A program made the position numbers and the translations under genes. Below, piece after piece: positions 1 through 6,054 of a DNA stretch of 7,165 nt. Within the stretch, counting starts at the first letter, position 1, and each line of letters starts with the position of its first letter. This stretch comes from an uncultured Ruminococcus sp. Its GTDB lineage: Bacteria > Bacillota_A > Clostridia > Oscillospirales > Ruminococcaceae. The notes beneath the pieces were generated by a model, which was not told the origin of the DNA, did no database searches, and worked only from the letters and a program-made list of their open reading frames with translations. The stretch is taken from NCBI GenBank assembly GCA_947303535.1, contig CAMYYQ010000049.1, forward strand, positions 1 through 7,165, written 5' to 3'.

Positions 1-335
1 AGGCGATATCTGAGCTTATTGTAATCCAGCTTCAGATAAACGATAAAACCGTTATCGGCAAGATTTTTCATTGCTTTTCTGCCGTAAACAACACTTCCGC
101 CCGTAGCGATGACTGAATTTTCCGCATCAAGCCTGCTGAGAATACTGTTTTCGGTCTCAATAAAGCCGTCAACACCTTTTTCAGCAATGATATCTTTCAG
201 AAGCTTCTTTTCCTGCTCCTGTATTATCAGATCAGTGTCTATAAATTTGCAGCCAAGGAGTTTTGCAAGAATAACTCCTATGGTGCTTTTGCCTACTCCC
301 GGCATACCTATCAATACAATATTCTTTTTCACCAT
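1..335 (-). CDS. Shikimate-kinase-family protein (AroK-like), N-terminal part, runs off left edge
   Basis: This is a P-loop kinase of the shikimate kinase family (COG0703). That family phosphorylates shikimate to shikimate-3-phosphate with ATP in the cytoplasmic chorismate pathway. The 111 visible residues start MVKKNIVLIG. The Walker A motif GMPGVGKS lies at residues 10-17, the FIDTD motif at 31-35 (Mg and substrate aspartates), and ATGGS at 77-81. Two family positions differ. The usual GFR, whose Arg contacts shikimate, reads GFI (Ile59), and the usual GGG reads GGS (79-81). I recall similar GGS-type proteins in other anaerobes being annotated as shikimate kinase, so the family call is firm but the substrate is not. 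The ATG at 333-335 is chosen because an in-frame stop lies a few codons upstream. A GAGG element sits about 13 bases before it, which is rather far. The C-terminus, including the lid arginines, is outside the window. Confidence 0.85.
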   Translation of the reverse strand, partial: MVKKNIVLIGMPGVGKSTIGVILAKLLGCKFIDTDLIIQEQEKKLLKDIIAEKGVDGFIETENSILSRLDAENSVIATGGSVVYGRKAMKNLADNGFIVYLKLDYNKLRYR

Positions 336-371
336 AAAAGCATCAGGTCCTCAAAAAAATATTACTCTTAT

Positions 372-400
372 ATTTTAACGCACTTTGTGCAAAATGTCAA
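372..400 (-). promoter_or_regulatory. Sigma-A promoter for the shikimate-kinase-like gene
   Basis: On the minus strand a perfect -35 TTGACA (395-400) is followed by exactly 17 bases and a -10 TAAAAT (372-377). Transcription would start near 365, giving a leader of about 30 bases. The spacer contains the inverted repeat GCACAAAGTGC (380-390), which could be a repressor site. The -35 is a consensus match, so the promoter call is strong. The operator idea is only inference. Confidence 0.8.
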
Positions 401-449
401 TAGACAATTAGCCCATATATTGCGATATTTATTTTTTATATACTAAATA

Positions 450-478
450 TTGACAAATTACAGACGATATGGTAACAT
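450..478 (+). promoter_or_regulatory. Sigma-A promoter for the radical SAM gene
   Basis: A consensus TTGACA (450-455) is followed by a 17-base spacer and TAACAT (473-478). The predicted start near 485 leaves only about 15 bases before the ATG at 500, just enough to hold the AAGGAGG ribosome site at 487-493. The leader is therefore unusually short, leaving little room for leader-based control. Confidence 0.7.
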
Positions 479-499
479 ATTTACATAAGGAGGCATAAA

Positions 500-1444
500 A
501 TGAACAAAAGTCCTTTTATATATTCTGATGACAACAAGCGTTACTACACGCTGAATTATTATAACAAAAACAAATACGGCAGAAAGATATACAAAGCCGT
601 TATCGACTGCGGTCTTACCTGTCCGAATATAGACGGTACAAAAGGAGTCGGCGGCTGTATTTTTTGTGACGGCGGAAGCGGATATTTCACTCACACAGGT
701 CTGACCATACATGAGCAGCTTAAAAGAGAATACGAACGTATATCTCAAAAATATGGTAAAGGTGCAGAGTTCACCGCATATTTTCAGGCAAACACGAATA
801 CATATGCCCCTTGCAGCATCCTGAAAGAGCTCTTTTATTCAGCTTTGGAATTCCCAAACGTATGCGGTCTGTCTATCGGAACTCGCGCTGACTGTCTGTC
901 AGACGATATCATCGGACTTCTGTGTGATATAAACGAAAAAACAAATCTTACTGTAGAACTTGGAATGCAGAGCTGCCACGAGGAAAGTCTGAAACTGATA
1001 AACCGCTGCTGCACCCACAAGGAATTTCTTGAAGGGTATTATAAGCTCAAAGCAAAAAGCATAAGAGTCTGTCTGCACATCATCAATGGACTGCCTTTTG
1101 AAACTCCCGAAATGATGCTTGATACGGCTTATGAGATCGCAAAAATGAAGCCCGATGCGTTAAAGCTTCAAATGCTCCATGTTATCAGGGGAACACAGCT
1201 TGAAAAAATGTATAAAAACAATGAATTCAAGCTTTTAGAGCGAGATGAATACATTGATATAATCGTAAAACAACTTGAAATATTACCGCCTCAGACAGTT
1301 ATCGAACGTATAACAGGTGACGGTGACAAATCAAAACTCATTGCACCTATGTGGAGTGCGGACAAGATAGCAGTCCTCGGAGGGATAGACAAAAAGCTTG
1401 CCGAACTTGACACATGGCAAGGCAGGCTATATACCGAAAAATAA
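500..1444 (+). CDS. TIGR01212-family radical SAM protein (YhcC/YtqA type)
   Basis: This 314-residue protein has the normal length of the YhcC/YtqA family (COG1242). Radical SAM enzymes use a [4Fe-4S] cluster to cleave S-adenosylmethionine into a 5'-deoxyadenosyl radical. The likely cluster cysteines are Cys41, Cys53 and Cys56, in TCPNIDGTKGVGGCIFC. This is the long-spaced motif of the family rather than the common CxxxCxxC. Further family signatures are AYFQANTNTYAP (about 93-104), SIGTRADCL (about 126-134) and ELGMQS (about 153-158). From established work as I recall it, Bacillus subtilis YtqA (MnmL) belongs to this family and acts in forming the wobble-uridine modification mnm5s2U in tRNA. 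That role is possible here but not shown, and no partner methylase gene (MnmM/YtqB) is next to it. AAGGAGG at 487-493 sits 6 bases before the ATG and fixes the start. The TAA stop lies inside the base of the downstream terminator stem. Confidence 0.93.
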   Translation: MNKSPFIYSDDNKRYYTLNYYNKNKYGRKIYKAVIDCGLTCPNIDGTKGVGGCIFCDGGSGYFTHTGLTIHEQLKREYERISQKYGKGAEFTAYFQANTNTYAPCSILKELFYSALEFPNVCGLSIGTRADCLSDDIIGLLCDINEKTNLTVELGMQSCHEESLKLINRCCTHKEFLEGYYKLKAKSIRVCLHIINGLPFETPEMMLDTAYEIAKMKPDALKLQMLHVIRGTQLEKMYKNNEFKLLERDEYIDIIVKQLEILPPQTVIERITGDGDKSKLIAPMWSADKIAVLGGIDKKLAELDTWQGRLYTEK

Positions 1445-1473
1445 GGCAGGGATATTTCCTGCCTTAATGTTTT
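1437..1473. terminator. Bidirectional intrinsic terminator between convergent genes
   Basis: A perfect 9-bp stem, TAAGGCAGG (1442-1450) with CCTGCCTTA (1458-1466), encloses a 7-base loop. For minus-strand transcripts the stem is followed directly by five T residues (1441-1437), an excellent terminator for the lon-ysxC-lysA operon. For plus-strand transcripts it is followed by ATGTTTTATAT, a weaker T tract. The radical SAM stop codon (1442-1444) forms the first three bases of the stem, and the lysA stop begins six bases beyond it at 1472-1474. One hairpin therefore serves both genes. Confidence 0.9.
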
Positions 1474-2770
1474 ATATATCGTTTCTTATGATATCATCAA
1501 GTGTCTCTCTCTTAACAGCTATTCTCGATTTGCCTTCGTTTACAAATACGACAGCCGGCTTCTGAAGTCTGTTATAGTTCGATGACATTGAATAATTATA
1601 TGCACCTGTTGCACATACAGCGATTATATCTCCTGATTCTGCGTGCTGGAGCGGCATATTCTCGCCGATAAGGTCACCGCTTTCGCAGCATTTACCTGCA
1701 ATGGTGACCTTTTCGCTGCGCTCTTCATTTGCTTTATTCGCAACTATAGCCTCATATTCAGAACCGTAAAGGATATATCTCGGGCTATCAGCCATACCGC
1801 CGTCTACGGAGATATAAGTTCTTATGTTAGGTATCTCTTTACGCGCACCGACTGTATAAAGTGTTATTCCTGCGGGAGCTGCTATAGAACGTCCGGGTTC
1901 TATGTACATAATCGGCAGAGCTACACCAAGCTTCTCACATTCTGCCCTTACAACGCCTGAAACTCTTTCAAGATATACTTCAAAAGGTGCATGATCGTGC
2001 TCATCAAGATACTTTATACCAAAACCGCCGCCAAGATTGAGCCCCTTGACCTCGAAACCGAGATCATTCTTTATCTTTGCGATAAATCCAAGCATTACTC
2101 TTGCTGCTTCTTCAAAAGGTGCGATATCAAAGATCTGCGAACCTATGTGGCAGTGTAGTCCGCTTAAATTTACGTTTTTGCAGTTTATAGCCTCTTTGAC
2201 AGCTTCAAACGCCTCTCCTGTTTCAAGAGCAAAGCCAAATTTACTGTCGATCTGACCTGTTTTTACAAAATCATGGGTATGAGCGTCAATACCGGGTTTT
2301 ATACGGAACATAATATCAGGTTTTACATTCATTTCTGCCGCAATAGCTTCAAGTCTATGAAGCTCGCTTATATTATCGACTATGATATGTCCAACGCCGT
2401 CTTTCAATGCGAAACGCAGTTCTTCATCGGTCTTATTGTTGCCGTGGAAGCCGACTTTGTCCATAGGAAATCCTGCCTTATAAGCCGTATAAAGCTCTCC
2501 TATCGAAACTGCATCAAGACCGTCTCCTTCGCTTGCGACGATCCTGCACATCTCCATGCAGGAAAAAGCCTTGCTCGCATAGTGAACTTCACCTTTTCCG
2601 TCATAATACTTTTTCATACTGTCATGGAAACGGCGAAGAGTTTTTCTTATAAGCTGTTCGTCCATAACATAAAGCGGAGTGCCGTATTCCTTTGCAAGCT
2701 CCACTGTATCAACTCCGCCGATAGTAAGGTTACCTGCGCTATTGACAACGAGATTTTCGGATACAAACAT
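1472..2770 (-). CDS. lysA: Diaminopimelate decarboxylase
   Basis: This is a PLP-dependent fold type III enzyme that decarboxylates meso-2,6-diaminopimelate to L-lysine, the last step of lysine synthesis in the cytoplasm. Residue numbers here count from the longer ATG at 2779; subtract 3 for the preferred start. Lys70 in HYASKAF is the PLP Schiff-base lysine. HCHIGSQ lies at 209-215 and a glycine-rich phosphate-binding loop NLGGGFG at 248-254. YIEPGRS is at 292-298, and CESGD at 365-369 supplies the cysteine that completes the partner active site in the dimer. TGAYNYSMSSNYN (391-403) holds the C-terminal PLP/substrate tyrosine region. Length and order of motifs are normal. It is the last gene of the lon-ysxC-lysA operon, starting 24 bases after the ysxC stop, with no promoter of its own visible. 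The protein looks intact and fully functional. Confidence 0.97.
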   Translation of the reverse strand: MFVSENLVVNSAGNLTIGGVDTVELAKEYGTPLYVMDEQLIRKTLRRFHDSMKKYYDGKGEVHYASKAFSCMEMCRIVASEGDGLDAVSIGELYTAYKAGFPMDKVGFHGNNKTDEELRFALKDGVGHIIVDNISELHRLEAIAAEMNVKPDIMFRIKPGIDAHTHDFVKTGQIDSKFGFALETGEAFEAVKEAINCKNVNLSGLHCHIGSQIFDIAPFEEAARVMLGFIAKIKNDLGFEVKGLNLGGGFGIKYLDEHDHAPFEVYLERVSGVVRAECEKLGVALPIMYIEPGRSIAAPAGITLYTVGARKEIPNIRTYISVDGGMADSPRYILYGSEYEAIVANKANEERSEKVTIAGKCCESGDLIGENMPLQHAESGDIIAVCATGAYNYSMSSNYNRLQKPAVVFVNEGKSRIAVKRETLDDIIRNDI

Positions 2771-2778
2771 TTTTAACA

Positions 2779-2785
2779 TCCTTTC
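2779..2785 (-). promoter_or_regulatory. Ribosome binding site that decides the lysA start
   Basis: The minus-strand sequence GAAAGGA touches or overlaps the first possible ATG (2777-2779), leaving no room for initiation there. It sits about 8-9 bases before the second ATG (2768-2770), a normal spacing. The protein therefore most likely begins MFVSENL rather than MLKMFVSENL, three residues shorter. Confidence 0.6.
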
Positions 2786-2794
2786 AGGTATAAT

Positions 2795-3403
2795 TTATTC
2801 ATCAGTGACGTCATTGTCATCTGTGATATCCTCAACGATCTGTCTTAATTCCTCAACACCTTCAAATGTCTGAGAAGAAAAAGGTATAACATGAATATCT
2901 TCAAAACACGGTATCTCGTCCTTGAAAGCTTCCATACGCTTTGCCCGCTCCGTCTTGTTTAGCTTATCTGCTTTTGTAAGCACGATAACGAACGGCATTT
3001 CCGTGTCTATGAGATAATTTATCATCTGAACATCATCTTTTGTGGGAGCATGACGCATATCCACGAGCATGAATACAAGTCTGATATCTCTGTCGGAGCT
3101 GAGGTATCCTTCGATAAGCCCCGACCAGCGCTCCTTTTCCGACTTTGCAACCTTAGCATATCCGTATCCCGGAAGATCTACAAAATATATATTTTCCAGA
3201 CCGTAGAAATTTATCGTTGCAGTCTTTCCCGGAACAGAACTGACTCTTGCAAGATTTTTCCTGTTGAAAAGCTTATTTATGAGCGTTGACTTTCCTACAT
3301 TTGAATGTCCTGCAAATGCTATCTCTATCCTCTCGGGCGCAGGTATCTGAGAAAACTTTCCATATGCGGCGGTAAACTCCGCTTTGTTGTAATTCAGCTT
3401 CAC
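2795..3403 (-). CDS. engB: Ribosome biogenesis GTP-binding protein YsxC/EngB
   Basis: This 202-residue single-domain P-loop GTPase of the TrmE-Era-EngA-YihA class has the usual length for YsxC. The family is essential in Bacillus and acts in assembly of the 50S ribosomal subunit. All G motifs are visible: G1 GHSNVGKS at 32-39, G2 threonine within GKTATINFY (59-67), G3 DLPG at 76-79, G4 TKAD at 143-146, and G5 SSQ at 176-178. The family signature GYGYAKV is at 79-85. The start is GTG at 3401-3403, supported by a perfect AAGGAGG (3412-3418) 8 bases upstream. It lies 23 bases after the lon stop. The lon-ysxC order is conserved in many Firmicutes, often with clpX before lon. The tail is acidic (EDITDDNDVTDE). 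Nothing is missing or unusual. Confidence 0.96.
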   Translation of the reverse strand: MKLNYNKAEFTAAYGKFSQIPAPERIEIAFAGHSNVGKSTLINKLFNRKNLARVSSVPGKTATINFYGLENIYFVDLPGYGYAKVAKSEKERWSGLIEGYLSSDRDIRLVFMLVDMRHAPTKDDVQMINYLIDTEMPFVIVLTKADKLNKTERAKRMEAFKDEIPCFEDIHVIPFSSQTFEGVEELRQIVEDITDDNDVTDE

Positions 3404-3426
3404 GGCGTTTTCCTCCTTGTCTGAAT

Positions 3427-5595
3427 TTATTTTATAAGTGCTCTGTCAAGAACATCTTTGAGATCTTCTGCGTATACAAATTCTATAGGAAGAACTTTAC
3501 CGTGAAGTGTGACTTCACCTGTCATAGCGACATCTGATCTCACCTTAGTTCCCGAAAGTGCGGAAACAAGTGCAGTAGTCATAGTAACGCCCGCAGAAGG
3601 ACCGTCCTTTGGTACAGCTCCCTCGGGAGCATGGATATGGATATCGTTCTCCTTGTAGAAATCAGGAGAAATGCCGTATTTATCAGCAATACTGCGGACA
3701 TAGCTAACAGCTATCTTCGAGCTTTCTAGAACTTCGATAGGCATGAGAACTCCGCCGACTGATGTCCATGCGAGACCGTTTACAACGCCGACCTGATCTT
3801 TCTGTGATGAAAGATCGCCAAGATACTTGCGTATTCCGAGATAATCATTGATATCCTTAGCCTTTATGGTAACTCGTTTAGCTTCTCCTGAGGCTACTTT
3901 CTTTGCAGTTTTTCTGCAAAGCGAAGCTATGCTCCTTTCAAGAGAACGAACACCTGCTTCTTTAGTGTAGTACTGAATAAGCTCATTAATAGCATCATCA
4001 CTTATCTTGAGCTGAGTTGCCTTTAATCCCTGTTCCTTGAGCTGCTTCGGGATAAGGTGTTCCTTGGCAATGTGGAACTTCTCCTCTGCGGTATAGCTCG
4101 GGAGCTCGATAACTTCCATTCTGTCAAGAAGAGGTGCAGGTATAGCACCTACATTATTCGCTGTTGTAATAAATACTGCTTTGCTGAGATCAAAAGGTAC
4201 TTCTATGAAGTGATCGCGGAAAGCATTATTCTGCTCGGCATCAAGCACCTCAAGCATAGCTGATGAAGGATCGCCCTTGATATCACTGCAAAGCTTGTCT
4301 ATCTCGTCAAAAAGGATAAGCGGATTTGCAGAACCTGCCTGTGATATAGCTGTTATGATACGTCCCGGCATAGCTCCGACGTATGTCTTTCTGTGTCCTC
4401 TGATATCAGCTTCGTCACGAACGCCGCCCAATGAAACACGGGCATATTTTCTTCCCATAGCCTTAGCAATAGACTTTGCGATAGAAGTCTTACCAATACC
4501 TGGAGGGCCTGCAAGACAGATGATCTGTCCCTTTATCTCGGGATTGAGCATATGAACGGCAAGGAATTCAAGGATACGCTCCTTGACCTTTTTCAGTCCG
4601 TAATGATCTTTTTCAAGTACTGCTTCCGCCTTATCCATTGAAAGCTTAGCCTTAGTGTATTTCCCCCACGGCAGATCAAGCACAGTATCAAGATAATTCT
4701 TGATGACAAATGCTTCCTGAGATGACGGCGGCAGCTTTGTAAGCTTGTCAGCCTCTTTAAGAAGCTTCTCCTTGCTCTTCTCATCTATCTTCAGATCCAT
4801 TATGTCATTAATATAGCCAAAGGCTTCTTCGCCCTCGTCCTCACCAAGCTGCTCCTGGATAACTCTGAGCTGTTCACGCAGGTAAAACTCGCGCTGTCCC
4901 TTGTCTATACTGTTTTTTGTCTGCTCGTTTATAAGGTTTTCAAGCTCTAATATTTCTACCTCCGAGGTAAGACAAGCAAAAAGAACTGAAAGCTTGTTTA
5001 TAACATTAGTCTCTTCAAGAAGAGTCTGCTTGTCGCGATAATTGAGGTTGCAGTTGAAAGTTACTGTCTCAAAAAGCTTTACAGGTGAATCCTGTGTAAC
5101 TATTGAAGTGAGCAGCTCCTTGGGCATTCTCGGGAAGAACGAAGCATAACGCTCAAAAACGTCCTTGACTGTGCGCATCAATGCTTCTGCTTCAACTTCA
5201 TCAAGCTTTGCCCTTGAATAAGTTGGAGTACGCTTTACCTCAGCTTTAAGGACTTCGCCGTCGTCGATAAGTCTTACAAGATTTGCCTTGTATACGCCTT
5301 CTACAAGGACCTTCATGATATTGTCGGGAAGCTTCAGTACCTGCTTTACTTCCGCAACGACTCCGACTTTATAAAGGTCGGAAGCTTTAGGATTTTCAAC
5401 ATATGCCTCATGCTGTGTTACAAGGAAAAGCTTGCCTCCCTCTTTCAAAGAACGTTCAACAGCAGCCACGGATTTGCTGCGTGAAACATCAAAATGCATT
5501 ACCATTTTCGGAAAAGCAACAAGACCTCTCATTGCAACTGTATAAAGAATATTCGCCTCTTCTATATTTTTATCACTCTTGATGGTTTGTTCCAT
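3427..5595 (-). CDS. lon: Lon-type AAA+ protease with an apparently gapped protease domain
   Basis: LonA is a cytoplasmic ATP-dependent serine protease that degrades misfolded and regulatory proteins. The N-terminal substrate domain (about 15-210), helical linker with REFYLREQL (235-243) and AAA+ module are normal. Walker A is GPPGIGKT (363-370), Walker B LILFDEID (426-433), sensor-1 Asn about 480, arginine finger LLDR (489-492), sensor-2 GVRSLER (548-554). In the protease domain GLAWTSVGG, MPIEV, IHIHAPEGAVPKDGPSAG and the catalytic Ser667 are present. Two conserved blocks are missing. MPIEV (618-622) runs straight into LESSK, skipping the G-x-G-x4-TG-x-LG-x-VM stretch. VLPI (701-704) runs straight into EFVYAED, skipping GGLKEK with the catalytic Lys. 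At 722 residues it is about 60 shorter than typical LonA. It may lack peptidase activity. The start ATG has only a weak GGTGA ribosome site. It is first in the operon with ysxC and lysA. Confidence 0.93.
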   Translation of the reverse strand: MEQTIKSDKNIEEANILYTVAMRGLVAFPKMVMHFDVSRSKSVAAVERSLKEGGKLFLVTQHEAYVENPKASDLYKVGVVAEVKQVLKLPDNIMKVLVEGVYKANLVRLIDDGEVLKAEVKRTPTYSRAKLDEVEAEALMRTVKDVFERYASFFPRMPKELLTSIVTQDSPVKLFETVTFNCNLNYRDKQTLLEETNVINKLSVLFACLTSEVEILELENLINEQTKNSIDKGQREFYLREQLRVIQEQLGEDEGEEAFGYINDIMDLKIDEKSKEKLLKEADKLTKLPPSSQEAFVIKNYLDTVLDLPWGKYTKAKLSMDKAEAVLEKDHYGLKKVKERILEFLAVHMLNPEIKGQIICLAGPPGIGKTSIAKSIAKAMGRKYARVSLGGVRDEADIRGHRKTYVGAMPGRIITAISQAGSANPLILFDEIDKLCSDIKGDPSSAMLEVLDAEQNNAFRDHFIEVPFDLSKAVFITTANNVGAIPAPLLDRMEVIELPSYTAEEKFHIAKEHLIPKQLKEQGLKATQLKISDDAINELIQYYTKEAGVRSLERSIASLCRKTAKKVASGEAKRVTIKAKDINDYLGIRKYLGDLSSQKDQVGVVNGLAWTSVGGVLMPIEVLESSKIAVSYVRSIADKYGISPDFYKENDIHIHAPEGAVPKDGPSAGVTMTTALVSALSGTKVRSDVAMTGEVTLHGKVLPIEFVYAEDLKDVLDRALIK

Positions 5596-5661
5596 AAAAT
5601 CACCGCATTTCTGTAGGTATCATATTTATCCTCAAATAACGAAAAAAATCTTTTCCTAATT

Positions 5662-5690
5662 ATTATACTATACATTCAAAAAAAATTCAA
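5662..5690 (-). promoter_or_regulatory. Sigma-A promoter for the lon-ysxC-lysA operon
   Basis: The minus strand carries TTGAAT (5685-5690), a 17-base spacer and a perfect -10 TATAAT (5662-5667). The start would be near 5655, about 60 bases before the lon ATG. TTGAA occurs twice in direct orientation around a T run (5685-5690 and again at 5675-5680). I see no CIRCE element and no CtsR heptad repeat, so classic Firmicute heat-shock control of this operon is not evident. Confidence 0.8.
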
Positions 5691-5875
5691 CCCCTTGTTT
5701 GATTTTAAAAGCTGACAAGAAAAATATATAATCCAAATCATACTATCTGTAATTAAATAAATTATTCTTGTGATGATTTAAGCTATATTTTAATACAGGA
5801 GTATTGATATTGCATATGAATATTTGCGGAATATTAGCGCTTTCAACCAAATTTTGCGAACTTCCGGAAATATTC

Positions 5876-5904
5876 TTTACTTTTTGTTGAGAATGTGCTA
5901 TCAT
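5876..5904 (+). promoter_or_regulatory. Upstream tandem promoter candidate for the yerC-like gene
   Basis: TTTACT (5876-5881) and TATCAT (5899-5904) are separated by 17 bases. The -35 lies in the 10-base word CTTTACTTTT (5875-5884), which recurs at the same place in the next promoter. The -10 is an acceptable, non-consensus match. A transcript from here would have a leader of about 140 bases. Confidence 0.4.
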
Positions 5905-5974
5905 ATACACAAAGGTGTAGTTTCTTATTTAATATATTAGCATTTTATTGCCGTATTTTTTACGCAAAAAAGGC

Positions 5975-6003
5975 TTTACTTTTACGGAATAATGTGTTAA
6001 AAT
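5975..6003 (+). promoter_or_regulatory. Proximal promoter of the yerC-like gene
   Basis: TTTACT (5975-5980) and TAAAAT (5998-6003) are 17 bases apart, giving a start near 6010 and a leader of about 45 bases. CTTTAC at 5974-5979 and GTAAAG at 6004-6009 form an inverted repeat bracketing the whole promoter, a possible operator. The -35 word CTTTACTTTT (5974-5983) is shared with the upstream candidate promoter. Confidence 0.6.
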
Positions 6004-6027
6004 GTAAAGTAAGAAATCGTTGCATAC

Positions 6028-6038
6028 GCCTTTAAGGC
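6028..6038. repeat. Palindrome GCCTTTAAGGC in the yerC leader
   Basis: The 5-bp arms GCCTT and AAGGC surround a single central base, lying between the proximal promoter and the ribosome site. The position just downstream of the predicted start would suit a repressor site, for instance autoregulation by the TrpR-like protein encoded next. This is inference from position and symmetry only. Confidence 0.35.
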
Positions 6039-6054
6039 AGATTGGAGAATTACT

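Larger units (their letters stand above)
5596..6054. other. AT-rich divergent intergenic region between lon and the yerC-like gene
   Basis: No gene of convincing size lies here. Moving right from lon, it holds the weak lon ribosome site, the lon promoter (5662-5690), and a featureless AT-rich stretch of about 80 bases. Next is a possible plus-strand promoter TTGTGA-17-TAATAC (5768-5796) before a 24-codon open frame at 5816-5890, which is unproven. Two tandem promoter-like elements follow (5876-5904 and 5975-6003), then a palindrome GCCTTTAAGGC (6028-6038) and the GGAG ribosome site of the next gene (6044-6047). No tRNA, riboswitch or repeat array was recognised. Confidence 0.6.

Noticed and set aside
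109..378. 89-codon plus-strand open frame at the left edge
   Set aside because: It is the complement of the shikimate-kinase-like gene and runs through that gene's promoter; no ribosome site.
2273..2776. 167-codon plus-strand open frame opposite lysA
   Set aside because: It lies antisense to a gene with every expected motif, has no ribosome site, and its translation resembles no family. It is a by-product of lysA codon usage.
3427..3490. Frameshift explaining the odd Lon C-terminus
   Set aside because: The tail EDLKDVLDRALIK matches the family end in the same frame, and there is no unused DNA between lon and engB that could encode the missing block. It is absence of sequence, not a frameshift.
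5596..5700. Heat-shock operator (CIRCE or CtsR box) upstream of lon
   Set aside because: No TTAGCACTC-N9-GAGTGCTAA element or GGTCAAA direct repeat is present; only a T-rich TTGAA repeat overlaps the -35.
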